Source of the DNA: G963662605 sp963667005
GTDB taxonomy: Bacteria > Bacteroidota > Ignavibacteria > Ignavibacteriales > Ignavibacteriaceae
Assembly: GCA_963667005.1 (NCBI GenBank)
Contig: OY762937.1
Coordinates: 372,001 to 436,000 of the forward strand
DNA: 64,000 bases
Reading direction: 5' to 3'
Shown: positions 52,741-60,596 of the stretch, piece after piece
Position numbering within the stretch: position 1 is the first letter of the stretch
Layout: the number at the start of each line of letters is the position of its first letter
Notes under the pieces: generated by a model
Told to the model about the DNA's origin: nothing
The model's input: only the letters and a program-made list of their open reading frames with translations
The model's database searches: none
Position numbers and translations under genes: made by a program

Positions 52741-54279
52741 TTAAAATCCGTAGCGATAACGAAGTTCAACTAAAGCACCGCCGCTTGTCTCCCAATTTCG
52801 CTGATGCCGGGCAAAAGGAGGCGTTATATACGTCATACCGACTCTAAACACATGCCCGCCTTCAAGCTCAAGAAGCTTTAGCCAGCCATATGCTTTAACT
52901 TGACTATCGAATAACTTGATTGTTCCGCTATAAATATCTTTACCGTCGGGAGCAAAATTAAAATGAAGAGCCAGCATAGGGAAAATGTCATCCTGAACAC
53001 TGCGTTTTACAGATGCCTTGCCTGCTGTAGCGCTTCCAAATTCGGCGCTATAAACATCGTAGTACCCGGCGCCAACTTCAATTCCGAATCGACTCGTCAT
53101 AGTTTCACTGGTATTCCAGAAAAACATCATTGAACCCTGCGCCTGTGTATTTGAATAAAACGTATAATATTTTGAGTTTATCAACTGCCTGAAAGGCGGA
53201 TTGGTAATATCGGCAGACCCGGACATTACTGCAAAATTAATTGTAGGTAGTCCAAATGGTCTGGTTATCGTAAAATCAAATCCGGCCGCATTACTTAAGA
53301 TCAATCGCGGCTTTGAGCCTGCTACAAAAGGAAGCGACGTTGAGAGGTCTTGCATGTTAACCTTATAACGTCCAAGCATCTTAACGTCAATGATAGTAGA
53401 CTTGGCTAACTCTTCTTTTTTGTCGGAAAGTGAAACATACAACCGCATGCCTCCATTGATGGACATCTGCTGAAAAGGTAAGAGATTAAGAATATTTTCC
53501 TGAACACCTAATTCCAAGCCCGCAGCTCCAAATGAAAACTCCATGGCTCTGTGTGAAAAACTAACACTGGTAAATCCGGCTTCGATTCTATAATCATTTG
53601 AATCCGCTACGGCAGTCGATCCGCGTTTACCAAGTTTTTTATCCACCTTAGCTTTGGGATAATAATGCAAACTATTAGCACGTTGAAAATTCAAGAAATC
53701 CGTGTTATCTCTGGAAGCAATTCCGAAGCTTGTTTTAATATCATTATCGGGATTAATTTTCAATAACGAGGTTGGTGGGTTATCCGGGTTTTCACGAATA
53801 AATTTGCGAACTTCATTATATAGCGTAGCGTACGCCTGAGGTTTAGCCGAAGCAAGATCGTACAAATCTTTATATGTCAAAATTCTCTCGGTTGATCTTG
53901 TCGGTCCCGTTGTTTCTCCGAAGAATTGCTCGCCACCGGCTCCCTTCTCTTCAATCCTGTCAACGTAAAGAAGCACGGTTGAGTCAACTCCGATAGCATC
54001 CATAAGAAAAACCACTTCATAGGTGATATTGTCTTTCGCCTCGAAGGATACTGGATCTTTATAATTTGTTCTTGGCAAATTATAAAGTGTCTCGTTTATT
54101 TTATTATTAGGAAAAACTATCTTGTGTATATTAAGATAGTTTTTATCCTTGCGCAATTTAAGGTCAATTTGCTCTAGCATTTCATCAAGATTTTGACAAA
54201 ATGCCGGCGCAACAAGACCAAACAATACGACTATACTTAAGATTTTCTTTATCATATTACTCCCGGAATAAACAATCAT
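52741..54279 (-). CDS. Paralogue A1: predicted outer-membrane protein of the GldL/M-like operon
   Basis: 512 residues; the likely start is MIKKILSIVVLFGLVA, eight codons in, with cleavage after AFCQ. It shares FFGETTG, DFLNFQRANSLHYYPK and the terminal LRYRYGF with A2. The N-terminal 200 residues should be periplasmic and the rest a beta-barrel. It lies 27 bp after the stalk-like gene and directly abuts B1. It is probably the outer-membrane partner of the motor complex. Confidence 0.72.
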   Translation of the reverse strand: MIVYSGSNMIKKILSIVVLFGLVAPAFCQNLDEMLEQIDLKLRKDKNYLNIHKIVFPNNKINETLYNLPRTNYKDPVSFEAKDNITYEVVFLMDAIGVDSTVLLYVDRIEEKGAGGEQFFGETTGPTRSTERILTYKDLYDLASAKPQAYATLYNEVRKFIRENPDNPPTSLLKINPDNDIKTSFGIASRDNTDFLNFQRANSLHYYPKAKVDKKLGKRGSTAVADSNDYRIEAGFTSVSFSHRAMEFSFGAAGLELGVQENILNLLPFQQMSINGGMRLYVSLSDKKEELAKSTIIDVKMLGRYKVNMQDLSTSLPFVAGSKPRLILSNAAGFDFTITRPFGLPTINFAVMSGSADITNPPFRQLINSKYYTFYSNTQAQGSMMFFWNTSETMTSRFGIEVGAGYYDVYSAEFGSATAGKASVKRSVQDDIFPMLALHFNFAPDGKDIYSGTIKLFDSQVKAYGWLKLLELEGGHVFRVGMTYITPPFARHQRNWETSGGALVELRYRYGF

Positions 54280-54306
54280 TTATCCTATATTATTAAGGCA
54301 ACACTG

Positions 54307-55371
54307 TTATCTGATTACTACTGCGTAATAATCTCTGCTAAACGATTCGCCGAACTGCGTTCTGTAGGCTACATGTACCTTTACCGGTTTGGACTCGCCA
54401 ATCGGCATTTGATTTAAAAACTCTTCATTAATCGTCAATTCAACAACCTTGAACGAACCGATGTTTCTTTGCGTAAAACCGGAAATGAAGTTCTCAGGTT
54501 CCGAAGTAATACGCAGCCCGTTGAGATCCGGAATTGTTACGGCAAAGCCGCTCGGGGTTTTTCCGATATAAACATACCAGAACTGGGTTGCCAAAGAATT
54601 ATATACGCTGACCAACCATTGATCGTTTTCTTTCTTTTCCCACCCGTTAAATTCCTGAAGACCAGGACGTTCTACAGAAAACTGCCAATTTGATTTTTCA
54701 ATTTTTCCGGTTGCGGGTGATTTGAAAGTAAACTCCTTGCCCTGATATAATCCTCGAATTTTAAATGATTTACCAACATTTGCCGGCACACGTAAAATAG
54801 AATCCAATTTTACAAATGGGCCGGAACTTTTAAATACTACATTTGCGCCATCTAAAATCTCGTATGAATAAGCATTCGGATCGGTATATTCAACCGTGGC
54901 AAAGCTAAATGATTCTTTTTCTCCAAAGAAATATGATGGGCGAAGATTGACAGATGCTGCCAGCATGGGGTTATACACCTGAACAAGGTAATAGACATCC
55001 TTTTTCAGTCCGCCAAGCTCACCTGATGCGTTTAGTGAAATTTTAATGTAATATGTGCCAGGCTCCTCAATCATGTCGCTGAAAACAATCCAGACAGTAG
55101 TGCCACGGCCTCCTTGAACTGCTTTGGGCATTTCTTCCTTTTTAGGTTTCTGGGTTGCTTTTTTTACATCACGAATTTTTTGAAGATTTGTATTCAGCAG
55201 CTCGGCTGAATAGTCCAGTTTGAGGATATTTGCCAATACCAACGCCCCAACTGAAGGAGCGTTGAAATCCTGTAATGCAGCAACTTTTATTGTGTCCAAT
55301 ACATCAATCTTTTGTGGAAAAGATTGAGCAGTCAAGAATACAATGATGGCAAAGAATAAGAATCTTTTCAT
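54307..55371 (-). CDS. Periplasmic Ig-like protein, GldM C-terminal-like
   Basis: 354 residues from the ATG at 55369-55371 (MKRFLFFAIIVFLTAQSF), a clear signal peptide; the frame extends to 55449 without a better start. Several beta-sandwich domains can be read (GTYYIKISLNASGEL; NPMLAASVNLRPSYFFGE; KSFKIRGLYQGKEF). In Bacteroidota type 9 secretion/gliding systems GldM has one membrane helix and four periplasmic domains. Here the short GldM-like membrane protein is the previous gene, so this protein may supply the remaining stalk as a separate subunit. This is inference from order and size. Confidence 0.6.
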   Translation of the reverse strand: MKRFLFFAIIVFLTAQSFPQKIDVLDTIKVAALQDFNAPSVGALVLANILKLDYSAELLNTNLQKIRDVKKATQKPKKEEMPKAVQGGRGTTVWIVFSDMIEEPGTYYIKISLNASGELGGLKKDVYYLVQVYNPMLAASVNLRPSYFFGEKESFSFATVEYTDPNAYSYEILDGANVVFKSSGPFVKLDSILRVPANVGKSFKIRGLYQGKEFTFKSPATGKIEKSNWQFSVERPGLQEFNGWEKKENDQWLVSVYNSLATQFWYVYIGKTPSGFAVTIPDLNGLRITSEPENFISGFTQRNIGSFKVVELTINEEFLNQMPIGESKPVKVHVAYRTQFGESFSRDYYAVVIR

Positions 55372-55455
55372 ACACCACTTTTCCTCTGGAATAAGTTTTA
55401 TACTGTAACAAAATGCGTATGGGTTTGCAATGCAAACCCATACGTACAAATTAAA

Positions 55456-56082
55456 TTAGAGAACCAACTCAGCGCCTTTTTTCTTTACGCCGCCCTGACG
55501 TTTGGCACTGATAGTAAATGTTTCAACATTACTCTTCGCTTTCTTCAAGCTGCCGACCATAACTTTTAATGAATCGAGTAATGCTGTTTTTTCCAGATAA
55601 CCCGGCCATTTGCGCTCAACTTCGCAATAGGTGGAAAACTTATAATCACCCTCACTGGCAATAGTTGCTAAAAATTTAGCAGATCCATCTTCATTCTTTT
55701 CCAGTTTATATTTCCCGTTGCCTTTTCCGGTGCTAATTCCTCCTGATGGCCAGCCATCAGGCACTTTCGAACCGGGGGCTACACTTACAGTATACTCAAC
55801 TGCTGCTTTTTCCTCGTCTGATACTAAGCCATTAACAGACAAAACAACAGTTGCTTCATGTTGTCCTTCTCCGGCAACATTATAATCCAAGAACTTTGGG
55901 GTAGAAGACAATGAAATAGGTGCTTTATATGAAGCCGCGATACTGCCAAGCATATTTTGACGAATCGCGAGCTCGCTTTCTTCCAACTCATCTCTTTCCG
56001 TAATAACAATTAACAGCTCCGTAATCAGTACTACATAGAGTACGAAATAGAGCATTTTGGCGCCAGATCCACCTTTCGCCAT
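55456..56082 (-). CDS. GldM-like short motor subunit
   Basis: 208 residues. A short cytoplasmic N-terminus (MAKGGSGAKM) precedes one membrane helix (about 10-28, with Glu22 inside), then a periplasmic part of beta structure and a charged helix. This layout matches the N-terminus of GldM/PorM, which inserts a single helix into the GldL ring, but the full family protein is about 500 residues. It follows the GldL-like gene by 36 bp and precedes the stalk-like gene by 84 bp. Confidence 0.65.
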   Translation of the reverse strand: MAKGGSGAKMLYFVLYVVLITELLIVITERDELEESELAIRQNMLGSIAASYKAPISLSSTPKFLDYNVAGEGQHEATVVLSVNGLVSDEEKAAVEYTVSVAPGSKVPDGWPSGGISTGKGNGKYKLEKNEDGSAKFLATIASEGDYKFSTYCEVERKWPGYLEKTALLDSLKVMVGSLKKAKSNVETFTISAKRQGGVKKKGAELVL

Positions 56083-56118
56083 GTCAAACTCCTTTCATCT
56101 TGTGTGCAACAATACTGA

Positions 56119-56637
56119 TTATTTAAATAACTGCTTAAGATCGGAGAGCGACTTGAGAAAGTCAGTCTTCGCTTGAGCCAGCCGGCGATTGACATGGTTA
56201 AGAGCTTCAACATATTCATTAAATGTATCAATATCTTCCTTCGCGATTGATTTGAGCGCAGCCATTTCAGCTTTGATTCTATCAATCTCCTCCGCGAGCG
56301 GAGTGCTTGCTTTAGCAGGCTCGCCAAATCCACCTTGATCCTCAGGGGTAAAAAAGGTAACGATTGCGAGCACCATGAGCAAAGAAAATTCCAGGAACAA
56401 TGCAGCCATAACCCACATTGGAGCAACTTTGCCGTCCATACCAAGTAAAAATTTCGGCACGATAGCAATTGATGCGGCAACTTTGCCAATTCCACGCAAA
56501 CCAACAATGATGATCAAACAGGCCGCTCCCATATACACGAGGCCCTGAACATTGTTCGCGTATTGCGGAACAAATTTGTAAACCATGAAACGACCAAATG
56601 CAGTCTTTGGCCCAACTTGAGGATGTTTTGTTGTCAC
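56119..56637 (-). CDS. GldL/PorL-like membrane motor subunit
   Basis: 172 residues. Two membrane helices (about 31-50 and 72-97) are followed by a cytoplasmic coiled coil (about 113-172). The second helix holds a buried Glu83 (LFLEFSLLM), followed by FFTPED, resembling the conserved membrane Glu and following Phe/Pro of GldL, where it is needed for proton-driven rotation. First gene of a seven-gene minus-strand set. Identity is weak by eye, but helix layout, buried Glu, coiled coil and the GldM-like next gene agree. Confidence 0.68.
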   Translation of the reverse strand: MTTKHPQVGPKTAFGRFMVYKFVPQYANNVQGLVYMGAACLIIIVGLRGIGKVAASIAIVPKFLLGMDGKVAPMWVMAALFLEFSLLMVLAIVTFFTPEDQGGFGEPAKASTPLAEEIDRIKAEMAALKSIAKEDIDTFNEYVEALNHVNRRLAQAKTDFLKSLSDLKQLFK

Positions 56638-57018
56638 TTTGCAACTCCTTTAGTTTTCAGTAGATAATGAATTAAATAAGTTAAAAGAACAAGCTCTGTT
56701 CAATGATTATAAAACTATACTATAAGAATGCTTCTGAAAAGGTACCTTTTATACTCAGAACCATTATCGCCTCTTGGAGTGTGGTTTAAGCAATATTTCC
56801 ATCTATTCTCATCAATAAATAATACTGCGAAAAATTACCTGAAAACTGAGCTTTATACCTACTATAATTTATATAACATTAATTTTATAAAAAAGGAAAA
56901 AACGTATTTTTTTGCAGCAGTTTAAAAATATTTAGAGCGCATTTTTCTTGCTATTTAGCATAAATATAAGATTTTATTTATGCTTTATATCACAAGACAA
57001 AATTAATATTTTTATAAT
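56638..57018. other. AT-rich intergenic region upstream of the GldL/M-like operon
   Basis: 381 bp, visibly AT-rich, with no credible gene. It should contain the operon promoter. An AT-rich hairpin (AGCATAAAT / ATTTATGCT, 56957-56984) about 35 bp after the upstream gene's stop might be a weak terminator. A frame of 65 codons on the plus strand has no ribosome site and untypical composition. Confidence 0.45.
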
Positions 57019-57633
57019 CTACCAGAGAAACGGCACGAATCTTGACTTCCCCCGGGCATAATCTCTATACCGGTCACCAAAACGTTCTGCCATTTTCTTT
57101 TCTTCGTATTTTGCCCCGATAATAAAATACGCGATAATACAGAGGATTGAAATGAAATAGTCTAAAAGCATTTGCGGCCTTGCTAAAAGCCATAGCGAAG
57201 TGAAAAAATACAACGGATGAAGGCATAGGTGGAATGGGCCATCCACGATGAGATCCGTATCTTCATCCAGTACATCATCTCCATAACCTTCGAATATATC
57301 TCTGCTGATTTGTGAGAGCCCCAGAAATTCCTTAAATCCAATTCTATAGAAAACCCAGATGACACTGGCTAAGGAAATATACTGGATGGCAAGCATGATA
57401 AGATCAAAGGGTTTCGGCAAATCATACAATTTGAAGTCAAGATCAGGAGTTAATTTGTAAACAATAGAAAAATGTAGAAGGGCAAAAACATTATAGGTGA
57501 ACCGGTAATACGGCAAAAACTTGGGATATTGTTTAGCGACTTTTTCTTTAAATGCAATCTTGGCCAGATAGGTGTGCACCAGGCCAAATGTCGAGTACAA
57601 AAGAATAATTACGAGTATTTTAACCGCAATCAT
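57019..57633 (-). CDS. ICMT/NnrU-like membrane methyltransferase homologue
   Basis: 204 residues with five to six membrane helices. VDGPFHLCLHPLYFFTSLWL followed by YEEKKMAERFGDRYRDYAR is the ICMT-superfamily signature for methyl transfer at the membrane. Here the usual R-H-P reads L-H-P. The substrate is not known. Its start overlaps the rpoN stop by 4 bp. A related protein lies at 20862-21440. Confidence 0.72.
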   Translation of the reverse strand: MIAVKILVIILLYSTFGLVHTYLAKIAFKEKVAKQYPKFLPYYRFTYNVFALLHFSIVYKLTPDLDFKLYDLPKPFDLIMLAIQYISLASVIWVFYRIGFKEFLGLSQISRDIFEGYGDDVLDEDTDLIVDGPFHLCLHPLYFFTSLWLLARPQMLLDYFISILCIIAYFIIGAKYEEKKMAERFGDRYRDYARGKSRFVPFLW

Positions 57634-59111
57634 AGTGATTTGCGGAGCCTCGCGACGGGTATCTTTAGAGCTTCACGATATTTTGCGACTGTTCTCCGGG
57701 CAATGTGAATACCGCGCTGATTCAGCATGTGTGCTAATTTATCATCGCTCAATGGCGAACGCTTGCTTTCGCCCTCAATCATATCTTTGATGAATTCCTT
57801 GATCTGTTTATTAGCGACTTCTTCCCCCGAATCAGTAGCCAATCCTTCACTGAAGAAATACTTGAGTTCGTGGATACCCTGCGGACTTTGAACAAATTTT
57901 CCGCTTACCACCCTGCTGATGGTAGAAATGTCCATTTGGATTTCATCCGCAATATCGCGGTAGATCATCGGGCGCAGCATTCGGGGGCCCTTATCAAAAA
58001 ACTCGAATTGTTTTTCCACGATACTGCGCATAACTTTTAACATAGTTACTCGGCGCTGCTCAATGCAGGCGATAAACCACTTGGCCGACTCGTACTTCTC
58101 TTTAAGGAAGAGATAGGCATTCTTTTCGTGAGTCCGTATCTTTTTCTTTCCTTTATTCTTCTGAAGCATCTCAAGATACGTCCGGTTCAACGTTATAGTC
58201 GGAAGACTCCGGTCATTCAACGTAATCATTATATTGTCGTTATCTTTTTCGACAATAAAATCCGGAGTAATCTGATTCAGTTCGGAATACTCTATTGTAC
58301 CCTCACCCGGTTTTGGATTCAGCCCATGAATAATTTCAAGTACCGACCGGAGAGTTTCTTCGCGCATATTCATTTTCTGCATCAGCTGATCATAGCGCTT
58401 ATGGCTGAAATCCTCAAAGAATTCCGTCAACATCTTTTCGGCAAGGAACGCGTAGTAGGAATCGAATTTTGAATTTTGTATTTGTACAATCAGGCATTCC
58501 TGAAGATTGCGTGAAGCAATTCCAACCGGATCGAATGTCTGAATCTTCTTCAACAGGGCTTCAGCGGCGGGCTTTTCAATAATCACATGATTCAGTAATT
58601 CGATTTCCTTCAGTACGGCCTCGATGCTGATGAGCAGATAACCGTCATCGTCAAGATTGCCAATAATGTTTTCGCCAAGAATCCGCAGGTCCTCGGTAAT
58701 ATCGAGCATATAGAGCTGATTAAGCAGGTGTTCGCTCAGCGATTCCTTAGCCGGAGCGTATGGCTGGATTTTTTCTTCTTCCTGAGGCTGATTATAGGTA
58801 CCCGGATCGTCAAAATACTCATCGTCATTCATGTAGTCTTCAAGGCCGAACTCATCATCCGAACTTGCGGCTTCTTCCGTTTCTTCGGTGTTCTCAGTTT
58901 CGCCTTCAGTGCTTTCAGGAGCTTCTACTTCTTCAGGGCGGTCTTCTTCTTCACGAAGCTCCATTTCGGCTTCGAGAAATGGATTCATCTCGAGCTCGTT
59001 TTTGATCCGCTGCTCAAGGCCGAGTGTGTTCAACTGAAGCAATTTTTGATATTGTATCTGCTGTGGGGAGAGCTTTTGCTCCAGTTTTTGGGTTTGTTTT
59101 AACGAAATCAT
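57630..59111 (-). CDS. rpoN: RNA polymerase sigma-54 factor RpoN
   Basis: 493 residues. The Gln/Leu-rich N-terminal activator region (LKQTQKLEQKLSPQQIQYQKLLQL) is followed by a strongly acidic spacer (about 50-120), the core-binding domain, a helix-turn-helix (ISTISRVVSGKFVQSPQGI) and the RpoN box ARRTVAKYRE, which reads the -24 element. Sigma-54 needs an AAA+ activator, none of which is in the window. It follows the DUF3109 gene directly and overlaps the next gene by 4 bp. Confidence 0.97.
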   Translation of the reverse strand: MISLKQTQKLEQKLSPQQIQYQKLLQLNTLGLEQRIKNELEMNPFLEAEMELREEEDRPEEVEAPESTEGETENTEETEEAASSDDEFGLEDYMNDDEYFDDPGTYNQPQEEEKIQPYAPAKESLSEHLLNQLYMLDITEDLRILGENIIGNLDDDGYLLISIEAVLKEIELLNHVIIEKPAAEALLKKIQTFDPVGIASRNLQECLIVQIQNSKFDSYYAFLAEKMLTEFFEDFSHKRYDQLMQKMNMREETLRSVLEIIHGLNPKPGEGTIEYSELNQITPDFIVEKDNDNIMITLNDRSLPTITLNRTYLEMLQKNKGKKKIRTHEKNAYLFLKEKYESAKWFIACIEQRRVTMLKVMRSIVEKQFEFFDKGPRMLRPMIYRDIADEIQMDISTISRVVSGKFVQSPQGIHELKYFFSEGLATDSGEEVANKQIKEFIKDMIEGESKRSPLSDDKLAHMLNQRGIHIARRTVAKYREALKIPVARLRKSL

Positions 59112-59112
59112 T

Positions 59113-59679
59113 CTACTTTCTCGAGGCTTCTACTAACATATTATACCATTCACTGCTGTATTTCCGTTCAAGTGCTTCTTTGCATGATTCAGCGATTGTC
59201 TTATTCTCTTTTTGACCATTTTCCAAAGCAGGAGCACATTCAGAGAATCGTTCATACCGGAGTATGTCCCCTCCAAAATCCGAGATGCGAATCGGGAAAA
59301 GGTGACATGATACGGGTTTTCTAAAACTGCTTTTCCCTTCGAAATATGCACGCTCAAGTGAACACTTGGCTACATCACCCTCATAAAAAACAAGAACGCA
59401 CGCTTTATTACGCACGCTTCTTGTCACCAATTCACCGTCTTTCGACTCGTAAAACCCTTTTTTCTTGATTTCTTCCACATGCGCAGGAGGAAGATACTCC
59501 AATGCAGCCGGAAGGTTCTTTTTAATTTCAGTAATTTCATCTGCCTGAAGCGGAGCGCCATACTCACTTTCCAGCGTACAACAGGCGCCTTTGCATTTTG
59601 AAAGGTCGCAGGCAAATTTAACTTGTAACACTTCTTTGTTTACAAGTACTGAATCTATTTCGATAAGTTCGTTTTTCAA
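59113..59679 (-). CDS. DUF3109-family cysteine-rich protein
   Basis: 188 residues. FACDLSKCKGACC near the N-terminus, then Cys in ACVLVF, AKCSLERAYF, KPVSCHLFPIRI and FSECAPA match the DUF3109/YkgJ-like group, which probably binds zinc or an iron-sulphur cluster. The function is unknown. The gene abuts rpoN, with a single base between them, so the two are probably in one transcript. Confidence 0.85.
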   Translation of the reverse strand: MKNELIEIDSVLVNKEVLQVKFACDLSKCKGACCTLESEYGAPLQADEITEIKKNLPAALEYLPPAHVEEIKKKGFYESKDGELVTRSVRNKACVLVFYEGDVAKCSLERAYFEGKSSFRKPVSCHLFPIRISDFGGDILRYERFSECAPALENGQKENKTIAESCKEALERKYSSEWYNMLVEASRK

Positions 59680-59789
59680 TTGGCTTAATTTTTGTAGTAA
59701 AATTAATTTCTGACTAAGGGAAAATAACGAGTTGGAATTAAAATGAAAAATTGATTTTTTTAAACATTGATTTATGGAAATTCTAATAT

Positions 59790-60566
59790 ATGGACTTTAC
59801 AGGGAAAACTATCCTCCTGACAGGGGCAAGCAGCGGTATCGGGGAAGCAATTTTATATGAACTCAGCAACCACGACTGCACTATTATTCCTCTTGCCCGG
59901 AGACTTGAAACACTTATCGCTTTTAAAGACGAACTGAAAACCAGACCGGCAAAGATCGCCCCATATGAATGTGATGTCTCTGATAAGGCAAACGTCGCGG
60001 CTGTTTTCAAGGAGGTCCTGACCAGTTATCCACGGATAGACGTCGCAATTCTTAACGCGGGTGTCGCTTTCCGGAATCCAATTGAAGAATACGATGTGAC
60101 AATCGCCGAAAAAACCATAAACACCAATGTATTGGGACTCGTTTACTGCATCAACAGCCTGCTCCCTATGTTTATGCAACAAAAGTCGGGATTGCTTATA
60201 GGAGTTTCCAGTCTTGCAGATGAGCGCGGATTTCCAAAAAGCGGAATTTACAACGCGAGTAAAGCCGCCGCAACAAAGCTGCTTGAGGGGTTAAGAATAG
60301 AACTAATTCAATATGGGGTTAAGGTATTAACGATTAAGCCGGGTTTTGTAGAAACACCAATGACTGCCAAGAATGAATTCAAGATGCCGTTGTTGTGGTC
60401 ACCGGAAAAGGCTGCGAAGTTTATCTGCCGCAATATTCAAAAAGAAAAACGGATCATTACTTTTCCGTTTTTAATTCATATGAGTATTCTCCTGCTGCGC
60501 ATCATGCCGCCGAAATTATTCGACATGTTGGCAGGGGGTCATTATAAAGGAATCTCAAGGGAATAA
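59790..60566 (+). CDS. Short-chain dehydrogenase/reductase
   Basis: 258 residues. The Rossmann fold begins ILLTGASSGIGEAIL, NAGV is present, and the catalytic Ser, Tyr and Lys lie in GVSSLADE and YNASKAA. IKPGFVETPM is typical. It oxidises or reduces a carbonyl with NAD(P). The C-terminal hydrophobic helix (MSILLLRIMPPKLF) suggests membrane association, as in lipid-active members. It is divergent from the DUF3109/rpoN unit. Confidence 0.9.
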   Translation: MDFTGKTILLTGASSGIGEAILYELSNHDCTIIPLARRLETLIAFKDELKTRPAKIAPYECDVSDKANVAAVFKEVLTSYPRIDVAILNAGVAFRNPIEEYDVTIAEKTINTNVLGLVYCINSLLPMFMQQKSGLLIGVSSLADERGFPKSGIYNASKAAATKLLEGLRIELIQYGVKVLTIKPGFVETPMTAKNEFKMPLLWSPEKAAKFICRNIQKEKRIITFPFLIHMSILLLRIMPPKLFDMLAGGHYKGISRE

Positions 60567-60596
60567 AATAATTTAGATTACCATTCAGGGGGAAAA

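Noticed and set aside
56031..56507. 158-codon minus-strand frame across the GldL-like and GldM-like genes
   Set aside because: It runs in another frame over both genes, with untypical Trp/Cys/Ser content; the chosen frames have membrane helices and good ribosome sites.
56728..56925. 65-codon plus-strand frame upstream of the GldL-like gene
   Set aside because: Very AT-rich, no ribosome site and no similarity pattern; the region fits a promoter.
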